DNA from: Rivibacter subsaxonicus
GTDB lineage: Bacteria > Pseudomonadota > Gammaproteobacteria > Burkholderiales > Burkholderiaceae_C
DNA: 64,000 nt
Direction of reading: 5' to 3'
NCBI RefSeq assembly: GCF_004217215.1
Contig: NZ_SHKP01000005.1
Span: forward strand, 563,501 to 627,500
This document shows, piece after piece, positions 1 to 17,557 of the stretch. The stretch's first letter is position 1. Each line of letters begins with the position of its first letter. Made by a program: the position numbers and the translations under genes. Below the pieces are notes generated by a model. That model was not told the DNA's origin, searched no databases, and worked only from the letters and a program-made list of their open reading frames with translations.

Positions 1-5
1 TGGTG

Positions 6-13
6 CTTTCCTT
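6..13 (-). promoter_or_regulatory. Ribosome binding site of a leftward gene starting at the window edge
   Basis: Read leftward, the edge shows AAGGAAAG, a four-base spacer and then an A at position 1, which would be the first base of an ATG whose TG lies outside the window. The stretch between here and the stop of the OhrR-type regulator at 79 has no other start codon. A gene co-directional with the regulator therefore probably begins at the boundary. In many bacteria the neighbour of ohrR is ohr, but nothing of that gene can be read here. Confidence 0.35.
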
Positions 14-78
14 CAGGGGGATGGGTGCGAGCGCGGTGCCCGCGGGTGGAACCTGGGTAGATATGGAGATCGGAAGCG

Positions 79-621
79 TCAGCCGGCCGTCGCGGCGGCA
101 TCGGCCGGCGTGGCCTCGTCGTTGGCCGCGAGTTGCAGCCGCAAGTGGTGCAGGGTCGCGGTGAGCGCCCGCAGTTCATCGAGCGCGCAACCGGTGGAGG
201 CCGCCATCTGGGCCGGCACGCCCTGCGCGCGACGCCGCAGCATGCGGCCGGCGCCGGTGAGCCGCACCTGCACGCGGCGCTCGTCGTCGGTGGCGCGCAG
301 GCGCTGTAGCAGTTGTTGCGCCTCGAGCCGCTTGAGCAGCGGCGTCAGCGTGCCCGAATCGAGCCCGAGCCGGGCGCCGAGCGCCGACACGTTGGGGCCG
401 TCCTCCTCCCACAGCGCCAGCATCACCAGGTACTGCGGATAGGTCAGGCCGAGCGGCTCGAGCAGCGGCCGGTAGCGCTTGGTCATCGCGAGCGAGGCGC
501 CGTAGAGCGCGAAGCAGAGCTGCGCGTCGAGCGTCAGGGCGGCGACGGCGCTGCGCGCGGCGGGCTTCGTGGCGGCGCCCTGGCGGCTGCGGGAACGGGT
601 TGGTGAGCTCATGGCCGGCAT
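79..621 (-). CDS. ohrR: OhrR-type MarR family peroxide-sensing repressor
   Basis: This is a winged-helix transcription repressor of the MarR superfamily. The stretch LDAQLCFALY followed by a PLGLTYPQYLVMLALWE-type helix is the signature of the organic-hydroperoxide sensor branch OhrR. With the ATG at 621 the protein has 180 residues. Cys36 occupies the position of the reactive peroxidatic cysteine, and a second cysteine, Cys145, suits the two-Cys class typified by Xanthomonas OhrR. A second ATG at 612 is also possible. In the family, oxidation of the reactive cysteine by lipid or organic peroxides releases DNA and derepresses ohr. An operator matching the known OhrR core lies in the predicted promoter at 642-670, implying autoregulation. 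The longer frame up to 732 would read through that promoter and is rejected. Confidence 0.85.
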   Translation of the reverse strand: MPAMSSPTRSRSRQGAATKPAARSAVAALTLDAQLCFALYGASLAMTKRYRPLLEPLGLTYPQYLVMLALWEEDGPNVSALGARLGLDSGTLTPLLKRLEAQQLLQRLRATDDERRVQVRLTGAGRMLRRRAQGVPAQMAASTGCALDELRALTATLHHLRLQLAANDEATPADAAATAG

Positions 622-641
622 GGTAAATCGCCGGCGCAATT

Positions 642-670
642 TAGATTGCACGCAATTGAATTGCCTACAA
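642..670 (-). promoter_or_regulatory. Predicted ohrR promoter overlapping its operator
   Basis: Read leftward there is a -35-like TTGTAG (665-670), a spacer of exactly 17 bases and a -10-like AATCTA (642-647). This would put the transcript start about 15-20 bases before the ATG at 621. The spacer contains the perfect palindrome described at 652-664. The hexamers are imperfect matches to the sigma-70 consensus, so the placement is inference; the operator position supports it. Confidence 0.5.
652..664. promoter_or_regulatory. OhrR operator (perfect 13-bp palindrome)
   Basis: GCAATTGAATTGC is a perfect inverted repeat around a central G. Its core CAATT-N-AATTG equals the core of the characterised Bacillus subtilis OhrR operator half (CAATT-A-AATTG). 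It fills the spacer between the putative -35 and -10 of the regulator gene, the classic place for autorepression. Flanking ATTG/CAAT pieces on both sides may be extra half-sites. Confidence 0.7.
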
Positions 671-903
671 TGATGAAAGGGACATCGCGCGACGGGCAGT
701 GCAAACCCGCGCGGTTGATGCCTTGCCGCCACGTTTGCGGTCGCGAAGCCGCATGAATGCGCGTTTTCCCAGAGGAGAAAGCTTCTTTTTTGCTATGGCG
801 CGCAGTACCATTCGCGCCGCAGGGTCGTAGAGAGAACGAAAGCTCATGCGGCTGTCGCCCGTGACCCGGCACATCAGTCAAATCATTGATGGAGAGAGTT
901 CAC

Positions 904-1338
904 ATGGCAACTGCGAAGAAGGTGGCCCCGGCCAAGAAACCGGCGGCGAAGAAGGCGGCTCCGGCCAAGAAGGCGGCGCCTGCCAAGAAGGCAGCCCCGG
1001 CGAAGAAGCCGGCGGCGAAGAAGGCGGCTCCGGCCAAGAAGGCCGCGCCCGCCAAGAAGGCGGCGGTGAAGAAGGCTCCGGCCAAGAAGCGCACGCCGAA
1101 CGCGGCCTTCATGAAGGCCCTGACCCCGAGCGCCACGTTGGCGGCGGTGATCGGCTCCGCGCCGATGCCGCGTACCGAGGTGACGAAGAAGGTCTGGGAC
1201 TACATCAAGAAGAACAAGCTTCAGGACAGCGTCAACAAGCGCATGATCAATGCGGACGCCAAGCTGAAGGAGATCTTCAAGAAGGCCCAGGTCTCGATGT
1301 TCGAGATGACCAAGCTGATCAGCGCTCACCTCAAGTGA
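904..1338 (+). CDS. Histone H1-like protein with C-terminal SWIB/MDM2 domain
   Basis: The 144-residue product has two parts. Residues 2-67 are almost wholly Lys, Ala and Pro in repeated AAPAKK/PAAKK units, resembling the tail of eukaryotic histone H1 and of bacterial HctB/AlgP-type nucleoid proteins. Residues 68-144 form a SWIB fold, recognisable from the run from FMKALTPSATLAAVIG to KVWDYIKKNKLQD and the conserved end QVSMFEMTKLISAHL. Such fusions are known in Burkholderiales and Chlamydiae and are presumed DNA-binding, chromatin-compacting proteins. The ATG at 904 is chosen because GGAGAG (891-896) sits eight bases upstream; the ATG at 886 has no such site. A strong terminator follows immediately, so the gene is probably monocistronic and well expressed. 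Confidence 0.9.
   Translation: MATAKKVAPAKKPAAKKAAPAKKAAPAKKAAPAKKPAAKKAAPAKKAAPAKKAAVKKAPAKKRTPNAAFMKALTPSATLAAVIGSAPMPRTEVTKKVWDYIKKNKLQDSVNKRMINADAKLKEIFKKAQVSMFEMTKLISAHLK
907..1095 (+). repeat. In-frame Lys/Ala/Pro-coding tandem repeat
   Basis: Imperfect 15-18 base units of the type GCTCCGGCCAAGAAG repeat through the first half of the SWIB protein gene and encode the AAPAKK motif. Such arrays can change copy number by slippage, so tail length probably varies between strains. Confidence 0.8.
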
Positions 1339-1369
1339 GATGCGGCGTCCCTCGCGGACGCTGTTCAGG

Positions 1370-1397
1370 AAGGCCCGGCTTGCCGGGCCTTTTCTTT
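1370..1397 (+). terminator. Rho-independent terminator of the SWIB protein gene
   Basis: AAGGCCCGGC and GCCGGGCCTT form a ten-base stem with a tiny TT centre, followed by TTTCTTTT. It lies about 30 bases after the stop codon at 1338 and is the clearest intrinsic terminator on this side of the window. Confidence 0.85.
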
Positions 1398-1456
1398 TGT
1401 ACGTCATGGTTGCCCGCGCAAGATGGGCAGGCGCCGGGCCGCCCCAGGCCCGGCCT

Positions 1457-1486
1457 GGCCCCCTCGGAGCGGCAAGCGTGGGGGTC
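1457..1486. repeat. Possible degenerate copy of the C/G-rich intergenic element
   Basis: Between two convergent genes, GGCCCCCTCGGAGCGGC followed by AAGCGTGGGGG resembles the CCCC-TCG-GGGG plus G-run layout seen at 21147-21188 and 61627-61660. The match is loose and may only reflect base composition. Confidence 0.25.
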
Positions 1487-2367
1487 TACGTCAAGCCGAA
1501 CAGCGACTGCGCATTGCCCCAGGCGATGCGCTGCGCCTGCTCCGGCGGCAGCGCGCCGAGCCAGGTCCGGGCCTCCTGCATCAGCGACTCGTAGCTGTCC
1601 CAGCGCGCATTGACCCAGGTGTCGGAGCCGACCAGGAAGCGCTGCGAATGGCCCTGGAACAGCGCCCGCCACTCGGGCGCCGGCTGGCCAGCGGCGTCGG
1701 TGAGGCCAGGCCGGTAGCTCAGCTCGCCGAGCAGTGTCGGGTGGCGCTCGAGCAGCGCGCGCACGCGTGCCACCGGCACGCCGCCGATGCCGGTGTGGGC
1801 CCAGATCAGGCGCGCGCGCGGGCCGTGCGCCATCAGCTTCTCGATCGCGACGTCGTCGCAATGGGCCAGCACCGCGAGGCCGCGCTCCTGCGCCAGCGCC
1901 ATCAGCGTGCGCGGCGTCGGGTGGTCGGCGAAGGCGCTCTCGTAGAGATGGAACTCGCCAAGGCCGCGGTAGGGGCCGGCCGCGGTACCGCGCTCCAGTT
2001 CGCTCTCGACCATCGCCACGATCGACCGATCCTGGTGCCAGCTCGCGTAGTCGGCGCGGTTGCGATACAGGCGAATGAAGGGCACCAGCTGCACGCCGGC
2101 TGCGGCGCGCGCCTCGCGCGCGGCCGCCAGCGCCAGCGTGCCGTCGTTGGGCCGGCTGTTGGCCAGCGCGCCACGCACGCCGGACCGCTTGAGGCGCGCC
2201 AGCACCTCCGGCAGCGGATAGGGCTGTTGCGCCTCGTCGTTGTAGTGCAGGTGGGCATCGAAGATCGGGCCGCGCCACGGCTCCGATGCGGCCTGCGCCG
2301 GGCGACCCAGCGCCAGCGCCGCGGCGCCGCACAGGCCACGGCGAAGCAGCGTGCGGCGGGCGATCAC
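1486..2367 (-). CDS. Amidohydrolase (amidohydrolase_2 family), Tat-exported
   Basis: A 293-residue TIM-barrel hydrolase. The N-terminus has an RRTLLRRG stretch followed by a hydrophobic, Ala-rich segment and an AQA-like cleavage site near residue 26, so export through the Tat system is likely. Metal-site candidates are His39 and His41 in DAHLH, Glu138, His169 in AHCDD, His191 in WAHTG and Asp249 in VGSDT, the order expected for the amidohydrolase_2 (PF04909) group. The substrate cannot be told from the sequence; relatives include lactonases and decarboxylases acting on cyclic carboxylates. The start overlaps the stop of the upstream isomerase-like gene by four bases, so the two are translated together. 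Confidence 0.75.
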   Translation of the reverse strand: MIARRTLLRRGLCGAAALALGRPAQAASEPWRGPIFDAHLHYNDEAQQPYPLPEVLARLKRSGVRGALANSRPNDGTLALAAAREARAAAGVQLVPFIRLYRNRADYASWHQDRSIVAMVESELERGTAAGPYRGLGEFHLYESAFADHPTPRTLMALAQERGLAVLAHCDDVAIEKLMAHGPRARLIWAHTGIGGVPVARVRALLERHPTLLGELSYRPGLTDAAGQPAPEWRALFQGHSQRFLVGSDTWVNARWDSYESLMQEARTWLGALPPEQAQRIAWGNAQSLFGLT

Positions 2368-2972
2368 GGCTTGCCTTGCGTCAGCCGGCGCTGCAGAAAG
2401 TCGAGCCGGTCCTGGCCCCAGAAGATCTCGCCGTCGACGACGTAGCTCGGCACGCCGAAGACGCCGGCGTCGATCGCGGCCTGGGTGTCGGCCTCGTAGC
2501 GCTCGTGCACCGCCTGGCTGTGCGAGTCGGCCAGGCGCCGCGCCGGCAGCTCGCGCTCGGCCAGCAGCGCGGCCAGCGTCTCCTCGCCCGAAATGTTGCG
2601 TTCCTCGACCCAGACCGCGCGCTGGATCGCATCGGCGATGCGCATCGCCGCCTCGCTGCCGTCGTGCAGGTCGACCGCGATGATCAGCCGCGCCGCATCG
2701 TCGCCGGAGACCGGAAAGTACTTCGGTTGCACGTTGATCGGCGTGTGCAGGTACTCGGCATAGCGCTTGATCTCGAGCAGCCGGTAGGCCTGGCGCTGCG
2801 GCGCGCGGCGTGCCAGCGGCAGCCCGCCGGAGACCGGGAACACGGCGCCGAGATCGACCGGCAGCACCCGGATCGTCGCCCCCGCCTTGCGCGCGATGTC
2901 CCAGAAGCGCAGGTGGCCGAGGTAGACCCAGGGCGAAGCGGGCGCCAGGTAGTAGTCGATGGTGATGGCCAA
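2364..2972 (-). CDS. 2-hydroxychromene-2-carboxylate isomerase / GST-kappa-like DsbA-fold protein
   Basis: A 202-residue thioredoxin-fold protein. The N-terminus reads [15 protein letters not shown]: the SPW motif with Ser13 replaces the CxxC of true DsbA proteins and is typical of 2-hydroxychromene-2-carboxylate isomerase and GST-kappa enzymes, which use glutathione. The C-terminal [24 protein letters not shown] is the family cis-proline region. In naphthalene and related pathways the family isomerises an aromatic ring-cleavage intermediate; no other such pathway gene is nearby, so the substrate is open. The coupled amidohydrolase suggests both act on the same aromatic or lactone compound, which is inference. 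The start lies 48 bases after the stop of the giant CHAT-domain gene. Confidence 0.78.
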   Translation of the reverse strand: MAITIDYYLAPASPWVYLGHLRFWDIARKAGATIRVLPVDLGAVFPVSGGLPLARRAPQRQAYRLLEIKRYAEYLHTPINVQPKYFPVSGDDAARLIIAVDLHDGSEAAMRIADAIQRAVWVEERNISGEETLAALLAERELPARRLADSHSQAVHERYEADTQAAIDAGVFGVPSYVVDGEIFWGQDRLDFLQRRLTQGKP

Positions 2973-3020
2973 GCTGCGACTCCGGTTGCGGGCTCGCGGC
3001 AGTCTACGGCGCCACCGGCT

Positions 3021-9083
<6,063 letters not shown>

Positions 9084-9182
9084 GCGCGTCTCCTCGATGC
9101 GCTCTGGCTGGCGCACCGAGACCCGATGTAGCCGTGCCGTCGCGGGGCGTCAATCCTGCGCCCCGAGCGGCGGGCAGCGAGT

Positions 9183-12146
<2,964 letters not shown>

Positions 12147-12284
12147 GGTGTTTCTTGGGGCGGCCGGGCGCGGAGCGCGGCGCAAGGGCAACCGGTCATC
12201 ATAACCAGCCGGGTGCGCGCGGCCGCTGTCGCCAGCACGCCACCATCGGGGCCGGGCGTGGCGTTCCGTGGTCAGAATCGGGCG

Positions 12285-12704
12285 ATGGACCCGATGAGCC
12301 CGACCCCCACGCCCCGGCGCCGCGCCGGACCCTGGCTGGCCCTGCACGCCGGCATGCTGCTGCTGGCTGGCTGTGGCGGCGGGATCGACGAGTGGTTCAG
12401 CCAGAGCGAGAACGAGCCGCCGACCATCGCGCTGGCGGCGGCACCGACGCCGGTGGCGCCCGGCCAGATGCTGGTCCTGGTGGCGGCGGCCAGCGACGAC
12501 GAGGGCATCGACGAGGTCGCCTTCTTCCGGGTCGAGGCCGATGGCGCGCTGACCCGCCTTGGCGCCGACGGCGAGGCGCCGTTCCTCTGGACCCAGGAAG
12601 TCGCCAGCGGCGCGACCGGCACGCTGCGTTACCAGGCGCGGGCCACCGACACCGACGGCAAGAGCACCGACAGCCTGATCGTCGAGGTCGAGGTCAGCGA
12701 GTGA
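12285..12704 (+). CDS. Small Ig-like lipoprotein of unknown function
   Basis: A 139-residue protein with a lipoprotein signal: an Arg-rich start, a hydrophobic stretch and the lipobox LLLAGC with Cys30 as the lipidated residue. The mature part opens [19 protein letters not shown] and ends in a beta-rich module with [14 protein letters not shown] and [15 protein letters not shown], the pattern of bacterial Ig-like or cadherin-type repeats. It is probably anchored at the outer membrane. The ATG at 12294 is an alternative start. It runs divergently from uvrA across a 138-base gap and precedes the patatin gene by about 115 bases. I know no specific function. Confidence 0.65.
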   Translation: MDPMSPTPTPRRRAGPWLALHAGMLLLAGCGGGIDEWFSQSENEPPTIALAAAPTPVAPGQMLVLVAAASDDEGIDEVAFFRVEADGALTRLGADGEAPFLWTQEVASGATGTLRYQARATDTDGKSTDSLIVEVEVSE

Positions 12705-12818
12705 TCGGCAGCGGCTGGCGGCGTTGCGCCGCGGCCTCAGTGCCAGGCTTGGGATAGCGCGCCACCGGGGCGCTCGCAAGAGTGGGCTCGAGTCCGCCTG
12801 CGCGGACGAGGAGAGCGC

Positions 12819-15800
12819 ATGGACGACGCGCTGCGCGCGCACGAGGCAGAGCGCCTGCGGGTTCGACGCCAGCTGGCCGGCACGCCGGCCGACGCGCCCA
12901 CCGTCGGCTTGGCCATGTCGGGCGGTGGCATCCGCAGCGCCACCTTCTGCCTCGGCCTGCTGCGCGGCCTGGCCCAGCGCGGCCAGCTGACCCGCATCGA
13001 CTACCTCTCCACCGTCTCCGGCGGCGGCTACATGGGCGCGATGTTCGGTCGCCTCGTCACCGCGGTCGGCATCGTGCGCGCGCAGGAGCTGCTGGCACGC
13101 CACGACTCGCCGGTGCTGGCCTGGCTGCGCCGCAACGGCCGCTATCTCACGCCCTCGGGCTCGCGCGACCTCGGCATCGCGGTCGTCAGCTACCTGCGTG
13201 CCTTCTTCGCGATCCATGGCGAGTTCATGATCGTCTGCCTGCCGTTCGCGCTGTTCGTGATGGCGCCGCACATCTGGCAGGCGACCACCGGTGCGCGCTT
13301 CGGATTCGCGCAGTGGCAGTCCTGGCAGGTGCTCTGGTGGCCGGCGGCGCTCGGCCTGTGGTTGCTGCTCGCACCCGGCCTGATGGCTGGCTACTGGGTC
13401 GCGCGCGACACCGCCGACCCCGGTCGCAGGCGCGTGCTGATGCCGCTGCGCGACCTCGTGTTCGTGGCGCTGCTGGGGCTGGCGCTGGTGCTGGTCTGGG
13501 CCGCGGCACGGCCGCCGCTGCCCGGCCTGCAGGCGCCGCTGACCGTGCCGGCGCTGGTGCTGGTGGCGATCTCCTCGTGCGCGATCGGCATGGTCGGGGC
13601 CCAGCTCCGGCTGCGCTTCAGCGACGACACCCGCTCGCTGGCGGTGGCGCGGCTGCGCAACCGCCTGACGCATGCGCTGCGCCTGGTGGCGCTGGTGGCC
13701 GCCGCGATGTTGCTGTTCGGCGCGCTCGATCGCGCCAGCTGGTGGTTGCTCGAGTCGCTGGCCTCTGGCGATCCGTGGGTCTGGGGCGGCGTCGGCTTCG
13801 GCGGCGCGGTGGTGCTGCTGATGCGCGCGCTGGCCCAGCCACTGCTGCAGCTCTCGCAGCGCACCCAGCCGAGCTCGCTGAAGGCCTGGGTGCCGCGGCT
13901 CGTCAACCTGCTCGGCCTGGTCGGCGTGGCGATGCTGGTCTGCAGCTGGCTGGTGCTGGCGCAGTTGCTGGTGTTCCATCCGCAGCCCTTCGCCGGGCTC
14001 GAGGCCTTCGGCCCCGGCGCGCGGGCGGTGATGCTGCTGGCGCTGTGCGCGGTCTGGATCGGCCTGAGTGCGGGCAACGAGCAGATGGCCAATGCCTCCT
14101 CGCTGCACAGCTTCTACCGTGCGCGGCTGACCCGGGCCTATCTCGCGGTCGGCAACACCGGCCGACCGATCGCGCGCGCGGCGGCGGCGGTGCCGGCGGG
14201 CCTCGATGCCGAGGCCGCGCGCCAGGCGCGGCGCCAGCACCACGACCTGCTCGACGTGACCGCGGTCGTCGAGGGCGACGACACCGGCCTCACCAGCTAC
14301 AGGCCGGAGGCGGCCGGCGGCCCGATCCACCTGATCAACACCTGCCTCAACCAGACCCGCGACGACGCCTCCGGGCTGTTCAACGCCGACCGCAAGGGCA
14401 CGCTGGTCACCGCCAGCTGGTACGGCTTCGAGGTCGGCGCCGAGCAGGTGGTGCCGGTGCCGGTGCAACCGGTCGAGGGCGCTGCCGGCAAGGACACCGG
14501 CACCCTCGGGCGCTGGATCGCGGTCTCGGGGGCCGCCGCCGCGCCCGGCGCCGGGGCCTACACCTCGCGCGGCTGGGCCCTGCTGCTGTACTTCCTCGGC
14601 GTGCGGCTCGGCTACTGGCTGCGCTCGCCGCAGCCGGCCTCGATCACCGGCCTGCGGCGCTGGCTGTGGCGCCATGCAATCAAGCCGGTGATGCTGTGGT
14701 CGGAAGGCACCGCCACCTACTTCGGCGCCACGCGGCCCTGGTGGTACCTCTCCGACGGCGGCCATTTCGAGAACACCGCGGTCTATGCGCTGCTCAAGCG
14801 CCGGCTCGACTTCATGATCCTCGCCGACTGCGGCGCCGATGCCGACTACGAGTTCGGCGATCTCGAGAACCTGGTGCGCAAGGCGCGCATCGACCTCGGT
14901 GCCGAGATCGAGTTCTACACGCGCCAGGACGCGGCGCGCCTGTTCACGCTGGCCGGCGCCTCGCTGACCGTGCTGTCGCCGGAGGACATGGCCGACAACC
15001 ACTCCTCGCGCGGCGTGCTGCTGGCGCGCATCCGCTACGGCGCGCACGGCGGCCTGCCGGCCGCCGAGGGCACCCTGCTCGTCATCAAGCCCAACCTGCA
15101 CGACGCGCTCGACGTCGACCTGCTGGCCTACGCCCAGCGGCGACCGGGCTTCCCGCACGAGACCACCGGCGACCAGAGCTTCGACGAGGCGCAGTGGGAG
15201 AGCTACCACCGTCTCGGCGAAGACTTCGGCCGCGAGCTGCACCCTGCCTGGCTGAGCCAGATCCCGGGCTGGACGCGCCACGAGCGCCACCCGCCGATCG
15301 TCGCGGCGCGCCTGCGTGGCCAGGGTGCAGCCCCCGAGGCGGTCACGCGCGACCCGCTCTGGAAGCGCTCGGCGCGCGCCACCGTGGTCGGCGCCTCACT
15401 CGGGCTGGGTGCCTCCGGCACGCTGCTGATCTCGCTGTGGCAGGTGCAGGAGGCGCTGCTGGCCAGCCAGAAGAGCGAGCGCGAGGAGGTGCGCCGGCTG
15501 TTCAGCGATTCGTCCAAGGCCTTTGGCGAAATCGAGGGCACCTGCCCGCGCATCACCGAGCAGGATTCGACCCGCCTGCAGCAACTGCAGACGGTGCAGG
15601 GTGCGGGCTCGCTGGCACCGATCGAGCGCGACGGCATCGGCCGCCTGCTCAAGCGGGTCGCGGCCGACGACTGCCCGGTTCGCCTCCAGGCCTGCAGCCA
15701 GGACCCGCTGCGCCACACCTGGCGCACGCTGTGCGCCAACCTCGAGCGCAGCGCCGGGCCACGCTCGGCCGGCGCCTTCGACTACTGGGCGCCGCCGCGC

Positions 15801-16409
15801 GCCGCCGGCATCGGCGTCGCCGATCTCGTCGGCCATGCGCTGGCGCTGCTGCAGGGCGGGCCGATGCCGCCGGCGTCGGGCGCGCGGGCCCAGGCCGCCG
15901 CCGCCGCGGCGCTGGTGCTGCCGGCGATGGCCGACGCGAACGGCGAGGACGCCGCCGCCGTGCTGGCCGACCTGCAACTGCCGGCGATCGGCCGCATCGT
16001 CGAGCACTGCCCGCGCGGCGCCGAGGCCGCTTCGCTCAACATCCGCGCCTATGACGAGCCGATGCGCGAGCTGGCGCGGCGGCTGCGCGATCCGCTGCTG
16101 GTGCCGGCGGCGCAGGCGCTGACCGTGCCCTCGGCCGAGAACGTCACGACCACCGCGCTGGTGCAGGGCACACGGCGGCCGGTGCCATGGCCGCAGGCGA
16201 CGCTGCTGGTGCGCCGCAGCGACCGCGAGCGGCAGCCGGCCTGCATCGACGCGCTGCAGAGCTACCTGACGATCACGCTGACCGGGCTGCGGCGGGTGCC
16301 GACCGAGGTCTGGCTGCGCGAGCTGCCCGACGACCCGCTGCAGCGCAGCCGCGTCTTCGAGCTGTGGCTGCCGCCGACCCCGGGCTGGGGCGCCCCGATC
16401 GGGGCCTGA
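12819..16409 (+). CDS. Large membrane-embedded patatin-like phospholipase
   Basis: A 1196-residue protein with a split patatin catalytic domain. The oxyanion-hole motif GGGIRS is at residues 35-40, the nucleophile Ser67 lies in [10 protein letters not shown], and the partner Asp646 is in SDGGHFEN. The Ser-Asp dyad of patatin lipases is thus complete. Between these halves residues about 130-430 hold roughly eight hydrophobic segments, so the enzyme is anchored in the inner membrane. After the catalytic part another hydrophobic helix near residue 860 leads into a coiled, Cys-containing C-terminal domain of about 300 residues that I do not recognise. GAGGAGAG at 12808-12815 fixes the ATG. Patatins hydrolyse phospholipids or acyl lipids; some are defence effectors (CapV), but the usual cyclase partner is not present here. 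Confidence 0.85.
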   Translation: MDDALRAHEAERLRVRRQLAGTPADAPTVGLAMSGGGIRSATFCLGLLRGLAQRGQLTRIDYLSTVSGGGYMGAMFGRLVTAVGIVRAQELLARHDSPVLAWLRRNGRYLTPSGSRDLGIAVVSYLRAFFAIHGEFMIVCLPFALFVMAPHIWQATTGARFGFAQWQSWQVLWWPAALGLWLLLAPGLMAGYWVARDTADPGRRRVLMPLRDLVFVALLGLALVLVWAAARPPLPGLQAPLTVPALVLVAISSCAIGMVGAQLRLRFSDDTRSLAVARLRNRLTHALRLVALVAAAMLLFGALDRASWWLLESLASGDPWVWGGVGFGGAVVLLMRALAQPLLQLSQRTQPSSLKAWVPRLVNLLGLVGVAMLVCSWLVLAQLLVFHPQPFAGLEAFGPGARAVMLLALCAVWIGLSAGNEQMANASSLHSFYRARLTRAYLAVGNTGRPIARAAAAVPAGLDAEAARQARRQHHDLLDVTAVVEGDDTGLTSYRPEAAGGPIHLINTCLNQTRDDASGLFNADRKGTLVTASWYGFEVGAEQVVPVPVQPVEGAAGKDTGTLGRWIAVSGAAAAPGAGAYTSRGWALLLYFLGVRLGYWLRSPQPASITGLRRWLWRHAIKPVMLWSEGTATYFGATRPWWYLSDGGHFENTAVYALLKRRLDFMILADCGADADYEFGDLENLVRKARIDLGAEIEFYTRQDAARLFTLAGASLTVLSPEDMADNHSSRGVLLARIRYGAHGGLPAAEGTLLVIKPNLHDALDVDLLAYAQRRPGFPHETTGDQSFDEAQWESYHRLGEDFGRELHPAWLSQIPGWTRHERHPPIVAARLRGQGAAPEAVTRDPLWKRSARATVVGASLGLGASGTLLISLWQVQEALLASQKSEREEVRRLFSDSSKAFGEIEGTCPRITEQDSTRLQQLQTVQGAGSLAPIERDGIGRLLKRVAADDCPVRLQACSQDPLRHTWRTLCANLERSAGPRSAGAFDYWAPPRAAGIGVADLVGHALALLQGGPMPPASGARAQAAAAAALVLPAMADANGEDAAAVLADLQLPAIGRIVEHCPRGAEAASLNIRAYDEPMRELARRLRDPLLVPAAQALTVPSAENVTTTALVQGTRRPVPWPQATLLVRRSDRERQPACIDALQSYLTITLTGLRRVPTEVWLRELPDDPLQRSRVFELWLPPTPGWGAPIGA

Positions 16410-16432
16410 GGCAGGCGCGCCGAAGCGGCGCC

Positions 16433-16453
16433 GAGGCCGCCGGCGGCGGCCTC
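16433..16453 (+). terminator. Hairpin after the patatin gene
   Basis: GAGGCCGCC and GGCGGCCTC form a nine-base stem with a GGC loop 24 bases after the patatin stop. There is no T run behind it, so it may stabilise the mRNA end or act with Rho rather than terminate by itself. Confidence 0.35.
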
Positions 16454-16494
16454 GTGTACAAGGCGCACCCGTGTGCCTTCCGCTTCTTCGCCGC

Positions 16495-17418
16495 ATGCCG
16501 ACCCGCCGTCTCCTCGCCCGCCTCGATCGCGCGCCCCGCGCCGCCTGCACGCTGGTACCGCTCGCGCTGGCCTGCACCCTGCTGTCGCCGGCCCGGGCCC
16601 AGGGGCCGAGCGCCAGCACCGCCACCGACGTGGCCAGCGACCGCCCGGGCGAGGTCGCGCTGCCGGTATGGGAGGCCGGCGTGGTGGTCGGCGTCGGCTC
16701 GGTGCCCGACTACCCGGCCTCCGACCACAGCCGCACGCGCGCGCTGGTGCTGCCGGTGTTCGTCTACCGCAGCCCGGTGCTGCGGGTCGAGGATGGCCGC
16801 ATCCGCGGGCGCATCGTCAGCAGCGCCAACTTCGAGCTCGACCTCAGCGCGGCCGGCGCCTTCAACGCGCGCAACAACGAGGCGCGCGAGGGCATGCCGG
16901 CGCTCGACTACTTGTTCGAGCTCGGCCCGCAGGCGGTCTACCGCTGGGACCTGCGCGAGCGCGAACGCGTCAGCGCGCACCTCAAGGCGCGTGCCGTGTT
17001 CTCGACCGACTTCTCCTCGGTGCGCTATCGCGGCATCGTGGTCGAGCCGCAGCTGCGCTGGTCGCTCGGCCGGGTGGCCGGCAGCGCCTTCAATCTCGGC
17101 GTCTCGGCCTCGGCCAACTTTGCCGGCGAGCGCCTGCACGACTACTTCTACGAGGTCGCGCCGCAGTACGCACGTGCCGATCGCCCGGCCTACGACGCGC
17201 GCGGCGGCTACCTCGGCAGCGAACTCGGCCTGAGCCTGAACCGGCCGCTGACCGACCGCCTGCTGCTGCTGATGGGCGGCCGGCTCGGCTTCCACGCCGG
17301 CGCGGCCAACGAGGCGAGTCCGCTGTTCCGGCAGAAGACCACCTCGACGATCGGCATCAGCCTGCTGTGGACGCCGTGGCGCAGCGAGGCGACGGTCAGC
17401 GAGCGACCGGGGTCCTAG
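16495..17418 (+). CDS. MipA/OmpV family outer-membrane protein
   Basis: The 307-residue product has a long Arg-rich signal peptide ending near ARAQG (about residue 35) and then a beta-barrel sequence of alternating hydrophobic residues. Recognisable family parts are the early GVGSVPDYPASDHSR, the YRSPVLRVEDGRIRGR strand, VVEPQLRWSLGR and the closing TTSTIGISLLWTPW strand ending near the C-terminus. MipA/OmpV proteins are small outer-membrane barrels; E. coli MipA scaffolds murein enzymes, and others are porin-like. The ATG at 16495 is preferred to an in-frame GTG at 16471 because the signal peptide fits better. The ligand is unknown. Confidence 0.8.
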   Translation: MPTRRLLARLDRAPRAACTLVPLALACTLLSPARAQGPSASTATDVASDRPGEVALPVWEAGVVVGVGSVPDYPASDHSRTRALVLPVFVYRSPVLRVEDGRIRGRIVSSANFELDLSAAGAFNARNNEAREGMPALDYLFELGPQAVYRWDLRERERVSAHLKARAVFSTDFSSVRYRGIVVEPQLRWSLGRVAGSAFNLGVSASANFAGERLHDYFYEVAPQYARADRPAYDARGGYLGSELGLSLNRPLTDRLLLLMGGRLGFHAGAANEASPLFRQKTTSTIGISLLWTPWRSEATVSERPGS

Positions 17419-17557
17419 CGCGCTTGCGGTCGGATTGCGCGGTCGCGGGCGGCGCCGCGCATGCGGCCGACCCTCTCCCGGGATAGTCCCCGGTAGCTTC
17501 TGCCGGCGGCGCGGCTACAAACGACGCCGCGGCCCGTCCAGGGCCTGGAGGGCTCGT

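Noticed and set aside
665-881. Short minus-strand ORFs between ohrR and the SWIB gene.
   Set aside because: They would overlap the ohrR promoter and operator and show no recognisable protein pattern.
907-1095. The tandem repeat considered as a CRISPR-like array.
   Set aside because: The units are adjacent, without spacers, and encode an in-frame Lys/Ala tail.
1734-2445. Several plus-strand ORFs inside the amidohydrolase gene.
   Set aside because: Arg/Ala-rich shadows opposite a gene with full metal-site motifs.
12147-15290. The uvrA frame continues open for another 3 kb upstream, antisense to the patatin gene.
   Set aside because: No UvrA homology exists beyond residue 1 at 12146, the patatin on the other strand has clear motifs, and G/C-ending codons make the antisense frame open by composition.
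16471-16494. GTG start for the MipA/OmpV protein.
   Set aside because: It adds eight residues before a complete signal peptide and has no ribosome site; the ATG at 16495 is preferred.
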